Shown: piece after piece, positions 5,600 to 15,900 of the stretch
How the letters are laid out: every line of letters begins with the position of its first letter
Numbering within the stretch: the stretch's first letter is position 1
DNA from: Candidatus Scybalocola fimicaballi
GTDB taxonomy: Bacteria > Bacteroidota > Bacteroidia > Bacteroidales > Paludibacteraceae
DNA: 19,067 nt
NCBI GenBank assembly: GCA_002317115.1
Contig: DCIP01000227.1
Location: 1 to 19,067, forward strand
Direction: 5' to 3'
Made by a program: the position numbers and the translations under genes
Notes under the pieces: generated by a model
What the model saw: only the letters and a program-made list of their open reading frames with translations
What the model was told of the DNA's origin: nothing
Database searches by the model: none

Positions 5600-5618
5600 G
5601 TATTTTGAATCGATAAGA

Positions 5619-6515
5619 TTACTTATTCTCATCCAATCTTCCGAAGACTCTCTTCAACAAGTCTGAAGTACGAGAAGCTGCATTAGTACGGATATCATCC
5701 TCCTTCTGAGACACTCTCAAGAACAAACCATCAAGAGCCTTACCTGTCACGTAGTCAGATGCATCTGGATTCACTTCGCCAACTTTGTTGATTGCAGCCA
5801 TAGCATTTGATGGAATCGCACCCAAAGAAGACGCAAGATCAATAGCACTTCTATACTGATTGATATATCCAGCCAACTTATTATTACCAGTAGCGAACTT
5901 GTTCCAAGCTGAAGTAGCAGTAAGACCACCAATATTAACGTTGTTCATACTTTTTGTAATAGGATCGTGGAATGCAGACTGAAGACCTGTATAAGTATTA
6001 TCCTTCAAATAAGTTGTAGCGGCACCTGATCCACCGAACAAAATTTCCTCACCATCCTTTACAGACATATTTGTGATTGCACTTGCGAATACTGACGCAG
6101 CCTCTGGCGCAGCTTCTGTAGCAGCGTCATTGAACAACTGTATCATATTGTCTTCCAAGTTTTCTCCCAATCCCACACTACTCAAAGCAGCACCTACAGT
6201 GCTGTTAAGAACTGCGTTTGACTTACAAGCAGACTGTAATGCATTGTATGCTGTAAATGCAGTCTGAGCCTCCTCAGGCAAACCAATCTTAGTAGCGACA
6301 TCTGCAATATATCCCTCAGAACCTAGACGAGTAACGGCTGTCTTTACACCGACATTTAATGCCTCCTTCAAAGCATCCACAGTATCACCCTGCGACAAAT
6401 TACCTAATGTATCAGTCAACGCTCCTAAAGAATCTTCATCACATGAAGTGAATGTGAAGGCTGCGACACCTAAAGCCAAAGCTCTTGTAACAATACTCTT
6501 GCTAAACATAATCAT
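5619..6515 (-). CDS. DUF4197 family lipoprotein
   Basis: A 298-residue lipoprotein. The signal ends F-T-F-T-S-C25 followed by D-E-D; acidic residues just after the lipidated Cys resemble the lipoprotein export signal that sends proteins to the cell surface in Bacteroidetes, so it may face outward (inference). The mature part matches DUF4197: D-A-L-K-E-A-L-N-V-G-V-K-T-A-V-T-R-L-G near the start, the G-A-A-T-T-Y-L-K-D and F-H-D-P-I-T-K-S-M segments in the middle, and the A-L-D-G-L-F-L-R-V-S-Q-K-E-D-D-I-R closing segment. Function of the family is unknown. The start may be M1 (6515) or M3 (6509). The gene begins eight bases after lpxA and is followed by the operon terminator, so it is the last gene of the lipid A operon. 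Confidence 0.88.
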   Translation of the reverse strand: MIMFSKSIVTRALALGVAAFTFTSCDEDSLGALTDTLGNLSQGDTVDALKEALNVGVKTAVTRLGSEGYIADVATKIGLPEEAQTAFTAYNALQSACKSNAVLNSTVGAALSSVGLGENLEDNMIQLFNDAATEAAPEAASVFASAITNMSVKDGEEILFGGSGAATTYLKDNTYTGLQSAFHDPITKSMNNVNIGGLTATSAWNKFATGNNKLAGYINQYRSAIDLASSLGAIPSNAMAAINKVGEVNPDASDYVTGKALDGLFLRVSQKEDDIRTNAASRTSDLLKRVFGRLDENK

Positions 6516-6523
6516 TAAATTTA

Positions 6524-7303
6524 TTATTTAACAATACTTGGAATAATACCTCTATCACTAGCCTCCAAGAAGTCAAGCACTACCTTGCGCTCCTCAGTGT
6601 CTGGGCAAGTCTCCTTAATCTTAGCGATTGCCTGAGAGACATTCAAGCCAGACATATATAGTGTGCGGTAAATATTCTGAATTTCTTCAATCTTTTCATT
6701 CGAGAATCCACGTCGACGCAAGCCAACAAGATTCAATCCACAATAAGCTAGAGGATCACGTCCTGCCATTGCGTAAGGAGGAACATCCTTTCCGATTCTC
6801 GAACCACCCTGAATCATCACATGCGAACCGATACGTGTAAACTGATGCACCAAAGTACCACCTGAAACAATAGCCCAATCGTCCACCTTGACCTCTCCAG
6901 CAAGCTGAGTAGTGTTTCCAAGAATGATATTATTGCCTACCACACAGTCGTGAGCGACGTGAACGTATGCCATAATCAAACAGTTGTTTCCTACGATTGT
7001 AGTTCCCTTAGATGCTGTACCTCTGTTGATAGTGACGCACTCACGGATTGTAGTGTTGTCTCCAATAACAGCTGTAGTCTTCTCTCCCTTGAACTTCAAA
7101 TCCTGAGGAATTGCAGAAATAACGGCATTAGGGAAAATAATACAATTTTTACCGATACGAGCTCCCTCTAAGATTGTGACATTTGCCATAATCTTTGTAC
7201 CGTCGCCAATCTCGACATCCTTGTCGATGAAAGTAAACGGTCCGATTTCTACATTCTTACCGATTTTAGCCTCTGGATGTATGCTTACAAATGGTTGTTC
7301 CAT
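6524..7303 (-). CDS. lpxA: UDP-N-acetylglucosamine acyltransferase LpxA
   Basis: Catalyses the first step of lipid A synthesis, 3-O-acylation of UDP-GlcNAc with a hydroxyacyl-ACP, in the cytoplasm. The 259-residue product has the family length. Residues about 5-190 are hexapeptide repeats forming a left-handed beta-helix (many V/I-x-I-G-x-N/G units). The conserved A-I-P-Q-D-L-K-F segment is at 64-71 and catalytic H118 is in V-A-H-D-C. The C-terminal helices (about 191-259) form the acyl-ACP-binding part. It is the third gene of lpxD-lpxC/fabZ-lpxA, 24 bases after lpxC/fabZ, and is followed by the DUF4197 lipoprotein gene. Confidence 0.97.
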   Translation of the reverse strand: MEQPFVSIHPEAKIGKNVEIGPFTFIDKDVEIGDGTKIMANVTILEGARIGKNCIIFPNAVISAIPQDLKFKGEKTTAVIGDNTTIRECVTINRGTASKGTTIVGNNCLIMAYVHVAHDCVVGNNIILGNTTQLAGEVKVDDWAIVSGGTLVHQFTRIGSHVMIQGGSRIGKDVPPYAMAGRDPLAYCGLNLVGLRRRGFSNEKIEEIQNIYRTLYMSGLNVSQAIAKIKETCPDTEERKVVLDFLEASDRGIIPSIVK

Positions 7304-7327
7304 TCACCAAATATTTAATCAAATCAA

Positions 7328-8713
7328 TTATTTGTTCTTAATAATCTGTGCCATAAACTCAGCCTCTGCGACGATCTGGTCACCAACAAAAGCGTATGCT
7401 TTCATCACTGCACAACCTCTTCTTAACGGAGTCAAATATGATACTCTGAAGATCAATGTGTCACCTGGAACCACCTTACGACGGAACTTAACATTGTCGA
7501 TCTTCATGAAGTATGTTGAATAACCGTGAGGATCATCCAAAGAGTTCAATACGAACAAACCTCCTGACTGTGCCATAGCCTCTACGATCAACACACCTGG
7601 CATAACTGGCTCCTGAGGGAAGTGTCCCATGAAGAATGTCTCATTTGAAGTGACATTCTTAACAGCGATCACAAAATTATCAGAAATTTCCACAACCTTA
7701 TCAACCAACTGCATTGGCCAACGGTGAGGAAGAATCTCTCTGATCTTGTTGACGTCCATAACAGGCTCCTGGTTTGGATCGTAAGACGGAATCGCAACCT
7801 CCTGGCGCTTAATCTCCTTGCGAAGTTTCTTAGTCAAATCTGCGTTTGCAGTGTGTCCTGGGCAAACAGCAATTACCTTACCCTTGATTGGGCGACCGAT
7901 CAATGCCAAGTCACCGATCAAGTCCAACATCTTATGACGAGCAGGCTCATTCTCAAAACGCAAAGGCTCATCGTTCAAATAACCGATGTTATCAGCCTTG
8001 ATATGAGACTTACCCAAAATGTCGCAAAGATGGTCAACCTCAGCCTGAGGAATCTTCTCGTCATAAACGACGATAGCGTTATTCAAATCTCCACCCTTGA
8101 TAAGATTATTCTTTACAAGAGCCTCAATCTCCTTTACGAAAACGAATGTACGGCATGAAGCCACCTCATTCTGGAAATCAGCGATAGAATCCAAATTAGC
8201 AAACTGATTACCCAACACTACAGATGGATAGTTGACCATAACTGTCATTGAGAAATCGTCGTCTGGCATGAATGTGTACTTAGTGCCAGTTGCCTCATTG
8301 ACGAACTCAGTCTTCTTTCTGACAACGTAGAACTCACGCTCTGCATCAAGCTCCTCAAGACCAACTGCAACAATCTCCTTTACATATGGAGCGGCACTTC
8401 CATCAAGGATTGGCATCTCAGCACCAGAAACTTCAATCATACAGTTGTCAACGCCCAAAGCGTATAGAGCAGACATGGCATGCTCAATTGTGCTGACCTT
8501 GACGTCGCCCTTAGCGATAACAGTGCCACGACTTGTCTCCACAATGTTTTCAGCCAATGCGTCGATCTCATTTTCACCTTCAAGATCAACACGTTTGAAC
8601 TTGATACCTGTATTTGCTTCTGCTGGCTTGAATGTAGCGTTGATAGCAACACCAGTATGCAAACCTACACCAGAAACTGAGAATTCACTCTTTAATGTTT
8701 TCTGATTATCCAT
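7328..8713 (-). CDS. lpxC/fabZ: Bifunctional LpxC deacetylase / FabZ dehydratase
   Basis: A fusion of UDP-3-O-acyl-N-acetylglucosamine deacetylase (committed step of lipid A synthesis) with 3-hydroxyacyl-ACP dehydratase (fatty acid elongation). The LpxC part spans about 1-305, with zinc ligands H78 (S-T-I-E-H-A), H260 and D264 (A-R-H-K-M-L-D-L) and the G-H-T-A-N motif at H287. A linker (about 306-318) leads to FabZ (about 320-461), with R-E-I-L-P-H-R-W-P, catalytic H364 in F-M-G-H-F-P and E378 in P-G-V-L-I-V-E-A-M-A-Q. All catalytic residues are present, so both activities are expected. The fusion is characteristic of Bacteroidetes and ties the hydroxyacyl-ACP supply for LpxA/LpxD to deacetylation. 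The gene lies 23 bases after lpxD. Confidence 0.98.
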   Translation of the reverse strand: MDNQKTLKSEFSVSGVGLHTGVAINATFKPAEANTGIKFKRVDLEGENEIDALAENIVETSRGTVIAKGDVKVSTIEHAMSALYALGVDNCMIEVSGAEMPILDGSAAPYVKEIVAVGLEELDAEREFYVVRKKTEFVNEATGTKYTFMPDDDFSMTVMVNYPSVVLGNQFANLDSIADFQNEVASCRTFVFVKEIEALVKNNLIKGGDLNNAIVVYDEKIPQAEVDHLCDILGKSHIKADNIGYLNDEPLRFENEPARHKMLDLIGDLALIGRPIKGKVIAVCPGHTANADLTKKLRKEIKRQEVAIPSYDPNQEPVMDVNKIREILPHRWPMQLVDKVVEISDNFVIAVKNVTSNETFFMGHFPQEPVMPGVLIVEAMAQSGGLFVLNSLDDPHGYSTYFMKIDNVKFRRKVVPGDTLIFRVSYLTPLRRGCAVMKAYAFVGDQIVAEAEFMAQIIKNK

Positions 8714-8736
8714 TTTAATTAAATTTCTATCACTAA

Positions 8737-9825
8737 TTACTTTATCTTGTTAGCCAACTCCTGAATCTGCTTCTCAAGCATTTCAATTCTCTCGTTAGCT
8801 GCACGTAATTGCTTTTCTGTCTCCGAAACAACTTTTACTGTGTCAGGCAACTGCTTGAAACATACAAAGCTGCGACGGAATTTTGCCCCCTCAATATGAG
8901 GATAGAAATGCCACTGTTGGCCAGGAGTTTTGATTGTAGACGACACTCCACATTTAGCGGCAAAATTGGAATTGTCAGCCACCTCTACATGACCGACTAC
9001 TCCACTCTGTCCACCAAACATACAATGCTTTCCAATCTTAGTTGAACCAGCGATACCAGTCAACGCTGCCATCACTGTGTTGTCTCCAACTACTACGTTG
9101 TGAGCGATGTGAACAAGATTGTCAATCTTAACTCCCTTGTGAATCAATGTCTCACCCATAGTCGCGCGGTCGATTGTTGAATTTGCCCCAATCTCAACGT
9201 CGTCCTCCAAACGAACGATACCAAGCTGAGGAATCTTGCTGTAAGATCCGTCTGGATTTGGTGCGAATCCGAAGCCATCACCTCCAATCACACAACCAGC
9301 CTGCAAAACACATCGTTTACCAATCTTACAACCTTTATATACAGTCACATTGGCATAAACCAATGAATCTTCTTCAATTGTAGTGCCCTGTCCGACGAAA
9401 CTATTGGCATAAATCTGGCAACCGTTGCCGACCACAGCACCGTCTTCAATAACAACATTTTGACCGATATAGACGTTCTCTCCGATCTTAGCTTTTTCAG
9501 AAATAGATGCAGATGGATGAATGCCGTTTCTCTTTGGCGACAAATACTGATCTGCAAAACGAAGAAGCTGTGCAATAGCCGCATAAGGATCTGCGACTCT
9601 CAATAACGAACATGTAAATTTTTTTGACGGCACCAAATCTTTAGATACCAACACAACAGACGACTGTGTAGTATAGAGATATTCTGTATACTTAGGATTT
9701 GCCAAAAACGAAATAGCTCCGCTTTTACCTTCCTCGATTTTTGCGAAAGTACTAACCTTTACGTTTTCATCTCCTTCTACTTGTCCATTAAGCATTGCTG
9801 CCAACTGTCCTGCTGTAAATTCCAT
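8737..9825 (-). CDS. lpxD: UDP-3-O-acylglucosamine N-acyltransferase LpxD
   Basis: Adds the second hydroxyacyl chain, to the amino group at position 2, in lipid A synthesis. The product has 362 residues. The N-terminal domain (about 1-100) is the uridine-binding LpxD domain ([10 protein letters not shown]...). Residues about 101-315 are hexapeptide repeats of the left-handed beta-helix, with the catalytic-loop motif H-I-A-H-N (239-243; H242 is the probable catalytic base) and G-G-D-G-F-G-F-A at 181-188. The C-terminal end (about 333-362) is a short coiled coil, [19 protein letters not shown], as in trimeric LpxD proteins. It is the first gene of the lipid A operon and has a promoter at 9882-9850. 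Confidence 0.97.
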   Translation of the reverse strand: MEFTAGQLAAMLNGQVEGDENVKVSTFAKIEEGKSGAISFLANPKYTEYLYTTQSSVVLVSKDLVPSKKFTCSLLRVADPYAAIAQLLRFADQYLSPKRNGIHPSASISEKAKIGENVYIGQNVVIEDGAVVGNGCQIYANSFVGQGTTIEEDSLVYANVTVYKGCKIGKRCVLQAGCVIGGDGFGFAPNPDGSYSKIPQLGIVRLEDDVEIGANSTIDRATMGETLIHKGVKIDNLVHIAHNVVVGDNTVMAALTGIAGSTKIGKHCMFGGQSGVVGHVEVADNSNFAAKCGVSSTIKTPGQQWHFYPHIEGAKFRRSFVCFKQLPDTVKVVSETEKQLRAANERIEMLEKQIQELANKIK

Positions 9826-9849
9826 ATCCTATTGAGTTAAAAATTCAAA

Positions 9850-9882
9850 CAAAAATAGTAAAATATCAGCACATTAAGCAAT
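9850..9882 (-). promoter_or_regulatory. Promoter of the lipid A operon
   Basis: Minus strand: TATTTTTG at 9857-9850 matches the -7 consensus exactly, with ATTG at 9882-9879 (three of four -33 bases) 21 bp upstream. Transcription would start near 9846, about 20 bases before the lpxD ATG. The 113-bp gap between the HD gene and lpxD fits a separate promoter. Confidence 0.65.
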
Positions 9883-9938
9883 TTAAACACTTAATATGCA
9901 GCGACACATTACTTTTCGGACATTAAAATCAACTATTT

Positions 9939-11177
9939 TTACACTTGCGTCTTAAAATACTGACGCGAATCATAGTAGCAAAGATAGTATTTCTTTTCCT
10001 GTCTCGATAACAAAGAAAAATCAAGAATGTCAGAAACTTCACTCACATCACACAACTGGCCGTCGGAACGTAAAATGTGAAGTCCACCATTCTTCAACGA
10101 GTAAGCCTTGCTTGTGACTGGAACGACCCTGCACAAATATTCAACCTCCTCGTCTGTGAAATTCGTCACTGACTGAATCTGTTTCTTAATTTCATCCACC
10201 TCTGTCTGACTTGGCTCATGATCAAAAACTTTGACCTTAAACAATCGTCTGTCAGTAAGAGACTCGCTCAACAAAGACAAAATATTGTCCTTATGGCATT
10301 GCCAAACCTTCAACGCCGAATAGATATCGGAGTCGTCGAATCTAACGTAATTCTCAAGAGATGAGCTGTAGATGTCGAAAGAGTCAGCCTCGACGCTGTT
10401 GTATAGGAAATATCTCAATGATGGCGACGCGAACAACCCCTCTCCCTGTTTGGCCAGATAGATTGCACGTCTAAGCAACGAAATCAAAACCTGTTCGGCT
10501 GCTATTGATGTCTTATGAAGATAAACCTGCCAGTACATCATTCGTCTGGCCATCAAAAACTTTTCGATTGAGTATATTCCTTTCATCTCCACACAGAGTT
10601 TATCGTCAGCCACATTCATCATTTTGATGATTCTCTCGGCTCCGATAACTCCCTCCACGACTCCAGTGAAATAACAATCACGGCTCAAGTAGTCGAGACG
10701 GTCAACATCCAACTGACCGGAAATCAACTGGTGGAAAAAATGTCGTGGATATTTATCTTGAAAGATTTCGATGGCCATATCAAGTCTGCCACCGAAATCT
10801 TTATTAATCTGTTTCATCATAAGAAGAGAGATCTCCTCATGAGAGATGCCCGACACAAACGTACTCTCCAACACATGGGAGAATGGTGCATGACCGACGT
10901 CATGAAGAAGTATGGCTGCCATAGCCGCATCTTTCTCTTCCTGAGAAATAGCTACACCTTTATTTTGAAGAGTAGTCAAGGCTTCATCCATCAAGTGCAT
11001 AGCACCCAATGAGTGAAGGAATCGGGTATGCTGGGCTCCCGGATACACCATATATGTCAATCCAAGTTGTCGGATTCTCGACAATCGTTGAAAAAAACGA
11101 TGCTCTATAATATCATAAAGAGACTCCGGAATATTAATGAATCCGTGTACCGGGTCGTTGATGATTTTTGCCTGCAT
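9939..11177 (-). CDS. HD-domain phosphohydrolase (dGTPase/SAMHD1-like)
   Basis: A 412-residue cytoplasmic metal-dependent phosphohydrolase of the HD superfamily. Beginning I-N-D-P-V-H-G-F-I, it continues with the motif residues H55 (R-F-L-H-S-L-G), H92-D93 (L-L-H-D-V-G-H-A-P-F-S-H) and D159 (Q-L-D-V-D-R-L-D-Y-L-S-R-D), which correspond to the four metal ligands of SAMHD1-type enzymes. The C-terminal half (about 230-412) is unassigned. The substrate may be a dNTP or another nucleotide; it cannot be told from sequence. The gene follows pyrF by 18 bases, so they are probably cotranscribed. Its place in front of lpxD is a gene order I associate with Bacteroidetes genomes. Confidence 0.92.
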   Translation of the reverse strand: MQAKIINDPVHGFINIPESLYDIIEHRFFQRLSRIRQLGLTYMVYPGAQHTRFLHSLGAMHLMDEALTTLQNKGVAISQEEKDAAMAAILLHDVGHAPFSHVLESTFVSGISHEEISLLMMKQINKDFGGRLDMAIEIFQDKYPRHFFHQLISGQLDVDRLDYLSRDCYFTGVVEGVIGAERIIKMMNVADDKLCVEMKGIYSIEKFLMARRMMYWQVYLHKTSIAAEQVLISLLRRAIYLAKQGEGLFASPSLRYFLYNSVEADSFDIYSSSLENYVRFDDSDIYSALKVWQCHKDNILSLLSESLTDRRLFKVKVFDHEPSQTEVDEIKKQIQSVTNFTDEEVEYLCRVVPVTSKAYSLKNGGLHILRSDGQLCDVSEVSDILDFSLLSRQEKKYYLCYYDSRQYFKTQV

Positions 11178-11195
11178 TCCCTTCTACCCAAACAA

Positions 11196-12035
11196 TTAAA
11201 TCATTCCTGCTGCCTTCAAGAATCCAGCCATCTGCTCCTGAACCTTCTTAGCCTCACGCTCTGCAGCCTCTGCGAATGTCTCGTCGTTAGCTGCATAGAT
11301 GATTGCACGAGAAGAGTTGACCAAAAGGCCACACTGCTTGTTCATACCATGTTTCACAACCTCCTCAAGGCTACCACCCTGAGCACCGATACCTGGGACA
11401 AGCAAGAAATTATCAGGAATAATCTCACGGATATCGCTTAGCATATCTGCCTTAGTAGCGCCAACCACATACATCATGTTGTCAGCATTACCCCAATTCT
11501 TAGATGTCTTCAAAACTTTCTGATACAAAGTGTCGCCAGTCTCAGCGTCTTTCATAAACTGGAAGTCGAAAGCACCCTTGTTTGAAGTCAAGGCAAGAAG
11601 AGTAACCCACTTACCCTCGTATGTCAAGAATGGAGAAACAGAATCCTCACCCATGTAAGGGGCTACAGTCACTGAATCGAAATCCATAGCTCCGAAGAAT
11701 GTACGAGCATACATAGCAGAAGTGTTACCGATATCTCCACGCTTTGCGTCTGCGATCAAGAACATATCAGGATAATTCTTGCGTATATAGTCGACTGTAC
11801 GCTCAAGCACATCCCAACCCTGAAGACCAAGGCTCTCATAAAATGCTAAGTTTGGCTTGTAAGCGACACAATATTTAGCAGTAGCGTCGATAATCTGCTT
11901 GTTGAACTCGAAGATGTAGTCGCCTTCGTATTTGTCAAACATAAACTCAGGAATCTTGTTCACGTCTGTGTCAAGACCTACACATAGAAACGACTGCTTC
12001 TTCTTGATATTCTCAAATAATTCTTCTCTTGTCAT
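11196..12035 (-). CDS. pyrF: Orotidine 5'-phosphate decarboxylase (PyrF, long type)
   Basis: Catalyses the last step of UMP synthesis, decarboxylation of orotidine 5'-phosphate, in the cytoplasm. The 279-residue product belongs to the longer subfamily (about 270-300 residues), unlike the ~235-residue E. coli enzyme. The substrate-binding start F-L-C-V-G-L-D-T-D is at 16-24, and the catalytic D-A-K-R-G-D-I is at 96-102 with K98 the likely proton donor. V-A-P-Y-M-G and V-P-G-I-G-A-Q-G-G (phosphate binding) follow. It has a -7 box upstream (12077-12070) and is probably cotranscribed with the HD gene. Confidence 0.97.
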   Translation of the reverse strand: MTREELFENIKKKQSFLCVGLDTDVNKIPEFMFDKYEGDYIFEFNKQIIDATAKYCVAYKPNLAFYESLGLQGWDVLERTVDYIRKNYPDMFLIADAKRGDIGNTSAMYARTFFGAMDFDSVTVAPYMGEDSVSPFLTYEGKWVTLLALTSNKGAFDFQFMKDAETGDTLYQKVLKTSKNWGNADNMMYVVGATKADMLSDIREIIPDNFLLVPGIGAQGGSLEEVVKHGMNKQCGLLVNSSRAIIYAANDETFAEAAEREAKKVQEQMAGFLKAAGMI

Positions 12036-12069
12036 ATCTGTAATTTTTCAATCTTATACAAAATTTATG

Positions 12070-12077
12070 CAAAGATA
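12070..12077 (-). promoter_or_regulatory. -7 box of the pyrF promoter
   Basis: TATCTTTG on the minus strand matches TAnnTTTG exactly. No good -33 box is visible about 19-21 bp upstream (TTAC at 12100-12097). Transcription would start near 12066, leaving a leader of about 31 bases before the pyrF ATG. Confidence 0.5.
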
Positions 12078-12119
12078 CAAAATCAATTCGTATTGCGTAA
12101 TTAGTAATGCCTAATAATT

Positions 12120-12848
12120 CTAATCATCTTCAGGTATGATGATCATTTTGCTGTCGACGATAACGTTCAAATCGACGTCGGCATCTATTCCATACACTTT
12201 TCCATCGCAAGCATATTGCTGAATATAGCAGTTGGGGAAATCCTCCGTCACAAACATGGAGTTATAGTCGGCCACCCATAATTTGACGTCAGAGAATTTT
12301 TCTTCGAGTCCATATCTTTTATAGCAATGACGATTTGAATATATCATCACTTCTTTCCCTTCACACTTTAAATAATCTACCATCTGACGAAGATGATAAG
12401 TAGACGTGTCTATATTACTCTCCTTGCGTTTGTTAACAACTGTCGACTCTTCAAAATCAATAATCAAAGGGAAATTATTACGTTTCTCATTAGTGGCATC
12501 CAAAAATATTTTAGCCTGAAGTTCACCGTCGCAATGGAAATAGAAGAAATGATAAAAGCCAACCAACAAATGTGATTTTGCGGCTTTTGCATAATTGCCA
12601 TAGAATCGCTGGTCACACTTTCCTGTCTCGCCAATTGTAGCGCGGAGGATAACAAAATGCGCTCCCTCTTCCAATTTGTCGAAATCTATTCTTCCTTGAT
12701 AATGGCTAACATCGACGCCCCAAAGAGTATCTGGAGGATTACTGAGATCCATAGAGGAATAATCAACAGCATCATCGAGCTTTGCTTTTTCTTCCTCAGA
12801 ACAAGAGACAAAAGAAAGAAGTATAAGGAATAAAAAGAATCTATACAT
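12120..12848 (-). CDS. GH25 lysozyme-like lipoprotein
   Basis: A 242-residue lipoprotein related to glycoside hydrolase family 25 (muramidases cleaving the MurNAc-GlcNAc bond of peptidoglycan). The lipobox ends S-F-V-S-C16; the following S-E-E-E is acidic, resembling the Bacteroidetes surface-export signal. The GH25 domain (about 42-235) starts W-G-V-D-V-S-H-Y-Q-G with D46. The catalytic D131-x-E133 motif sits in L-I-I-D-F-E-E. A-T-I-G-E, Y-H-F-F and the terminal D-A-D-V-D-L-N segment also match. Both predicted acidic catalytic positions are kept, so activity is plausible. It might digest other bacteria's wall if outward-facing or remodel its own if periplasmic. The gene lies 62 bases beyond the stop of the macroglobulin-like gene and has its own -7 box. 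Confidence 0.9.
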   Translation of the reverse strand: MYRFFLFLILLSFVSCSEEEKAKLDDAVDYSSMDLSNPPDTLWGVDVSHYQGRIDFDKLEEGAHFVILRATIGETGKCDQRFYGNYAKAAKSHLLVGFYHFFYFHCDGELQAKIFLDATNEKRNNFPLIIDFEESTVVNKRKESNIDTSTYHLRQMVDYLKCEGKEVMIYSNRHCYKRYGLEEKFSDVKLWVADYNSMFVTEDFPNCYIQQYACDGKVYGIDADVDLNVIVDSKMIIIPEDD

Positions 12849-12863
12849 ACATTAAATTTGATA

Positions 12864-12894
12864 CAAAAATAAGAAATCCATGGCAGAATTCATA
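12864..12894 (-). promoter_or_regulatory. Promoter of the GH25 gene
   Basis: Minus strand: TATTTTTG at 12871-12864 (exact -7 consensus) and TATG at 12894-12891 (three of four -33 bases), 19 bp apart. Transcription would start near 12860, about 12 bases before the ATG at 12848. It suggests the gene is not solely dependent on read-through from the large upstream gene. Confidence 0.55.
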
Positions 12895-12910
12895 ATACGA
12901 ACATTCATAA

Positions 12911-15900
12911 TTATTGTCCTTCAATACGGAACTTCACTCCTGAATCGCTGTTGCCTCTAAATGATGGAGAATACATACATTCTGCAGTGGCCAGACCGGA
13001 AGAATAGGATCCTTTGGCTGATACATTAACCGTGTAAGAGAATGTATGGAATCCCTTTTTTAATTTATCAAAGAACATTGAATAACCAACATCCGTAACT
13101 TTTTTATAATAGGAGCAATTCTTATACCAACGATATCCAGACAACACATCCTCTGGTTCGAAGCAAGAGGCTCTCACATCCTTCACATGGACATAGTCCA
13201 AATCTTGATCATTCTCTACAGTAATCTCGATTCTAACCTTATCTCCTAATCGCAAGACATCGCCTTCTTTGATTTCAGTCAATAGTTCATGACTCGGTGT
13301 TCCTTTCACAGTCATATAATCCACTCTGTACGCTTTCTTCATGATCTTTATATGATTAGACGCTGCATTCACGTCGGCGTTCACGGCATCGTAAGAAACA
13401 TATAGAGAAGCAAAGCCGATACCGTTTTCTGTACCAGCAATATCTATAGAATTTGTGCCTGGCACACCATGTATGGTACGCTTGACATAACCATTTTTAG
13501 TGGATACAGTATCTCCGTTTGGAAGAGTGACAGAACCTTCTCCAAAATCCGTAGATGACACTCTGCAAAGAATATCTATTGCATTAACTGTCGAAACCGG
13601 AGATTGCCACTTTGTAGCTTCACATCTGGTGATAAGCCAAGCTGTCATCTCATCCAATTCTTCCTTTGTGGCAAGTCCAGACTTGATCAACGCACGCATA
13701 ACCTCGGCATGCACAGAGATTGCCGAATTTGACCAACTGCAATAATTCTGATTCTCTTTCCAATAGATGCCATGCTCTGATTGTGTGTATGTCTGTAACA
13801 TAGATCGGAGTATCGTTTTAGCCAAAGGATCATGCTTATCTATAAGGATCTGTGATAAACGAGCTTTTCCATACAAAGTAAGATGTTTCCAATTTTTCTT
13901 AATCTCCGCATAGAAAGAATCAACAGCAATCTTCGCCTCGTCGACAAGAGGATAATAATCTTCTGTCTCCAAACGCAGACAGACTTTTCTAACCACAAGT
14001 TCAGAAGGACAAGAATTGAATCCAGAAAAAGTAGATAATTCTTCATTAACAGACTTTTTATATTCTTGATAATCTCCGACAAGTGTCACATCCAAATAAC
14101 GAAGTACATTATCTCTACACTTCTTAACGCTCCAGTAATCAAACCCTTTCAGTTTATTTCGTTTCATATCACTAAGTAGCTGAGCTACATACACCGTTGT
14201 CCATAAAGATGGATTGCCACCTTCGTACCAACTGAAACTGCCATTATGATTCTGGAGTTTTTCAAGTTTGTTTATATTATAAAGCACTTTCGAATCTGCC
14301 ATTTTCAACATTTTCTTAACATCAGACCTACTCTGATTATCATCAACGGCATCAAGTCGCCACGGAGAGAATTCCAAAGTGGCATCCTTCAGTTCTTCAT
14401 TCTGCGACAACGGTGATTCAACACTCCATTGGGAAATCAAATCATAGGTTTGCGGATAATCTTCTTTCATGTTGTTAGCAATAGCATTAACATAAAGAGC
14501 CACAGCATAATCAATGGCATTACTATGCTTAGACGTTGCGACAGATGGCATCGTCATGATTGCCTTCCATAATCCGTTGGTTGCATAATCAACCACAAGC
14601 TGGACATTATCAGATGTGTCGGCAACTACTGTCAATCTCTTTTTCTCGTCTTTTCTGACAAGTGAACTGTGAGCCTTAATCACATGGCTTCTATTAGGAA
14701 CGACAAAAACAGAATGAGTTTCGCCATCACTAAAATCGGGAGTTATAGCTCTTACTGTCATCTTGATCGATTCAACTCCATCAGGTACAGAGAACGGGCA
14801 TCTTACCGTATGGTTTTGATTGGCGGCGATCTTGAAATCAATATCCTTAGAGAATAACACACTATCTGTTTTCTCATCTTCAAAAGTAAACTTCACTACA
14901 CCAGACACGGGATCGCCCTCATGATGAGTGACTGTGGCTGCAATTTCGACATTATCCCCTGTTCTGAATACTCTTGGCACTAACGGTCTGACTGAAAATG
15001 GCACATAAGTGACGATGGTATCAAGACCAAATCCGTATTGTAAATCTTTAGAAATTGCTAAAAGTCTGATTTTCCATCTAGTCAAAGATTCAGGTGCATC
15101 AAACTCAATATCAACCTTTCCATTCTTTGGTCTCAGATCAGGATAAAAGAAAGCACATTCAGAAAAATTTGAACGTATTTTAGTTATCTTCTCCTCATCT
15201 TCCGTTGGACGCGGGGTTTCCTTAATTTCAGTTCTATAATCACTGGTTTTTACCACTCCATATCCTGTAACAACCAATTTATTATATAAGTCTACGTTCA
15301 GTTTGACAGAAACAAACATAGAACCATTTACTCTAATCAATTCTGTTTCATAGCCAGAATATGATATTTCAAGCATACAACCAGAATTAGGAATCACCAA
15401 CTCGAAATACCCGTCCATATCCGTATTAGTTCCTATTGACGTACCGACAACCATCACATTAGCAAAAGGCAACGGTTCTTCATCATCGCTCACATAACCA
15501 CGAACAATACATTCTCCATTAAAGTCTTTAGAAGAGAATCTAACTCCAGAAAACATCGGACTCTTATTTATTCCTTTTTTAGAATTCACATACCCGTTAG
15601 TACCGACACTCCATAATGGAAATACATTCTTACAGTCTGCTTTAACAGGTTGCATCTTTTGAACATACTCGACAGATGTCGAATCTATATCTTTACATTC
15701 TACATCATACTGAGAAAGACAGACTTGTCTCAAACGGTCAAAATAAATGTTCCAATTTTGCTTTGTAATTTCATCAAGTGCCAAATCTGTCATAACAGCA
15801 GAGATAGAAAGAGGATCCTTTATATCAGGCACCTCAATACTCCACTTCTGATGTGATCCAGCCAGAATTCTATCGTCTTCCTGAAGTGTATTTTCTTGAA

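Noticed and set aside
8437..8705. Open frames overlapping the start of lpxC/fabZ on both strands
   Set aside because: The LpxC frame carries all zinc ligands; the others are shadows with no motif.
12036..12119. Possible terminator between the GH25 gene and pyrF
   Set aside because: Only weak AT-rich self-complementarity and no GC-containing stem followed by a T-run.
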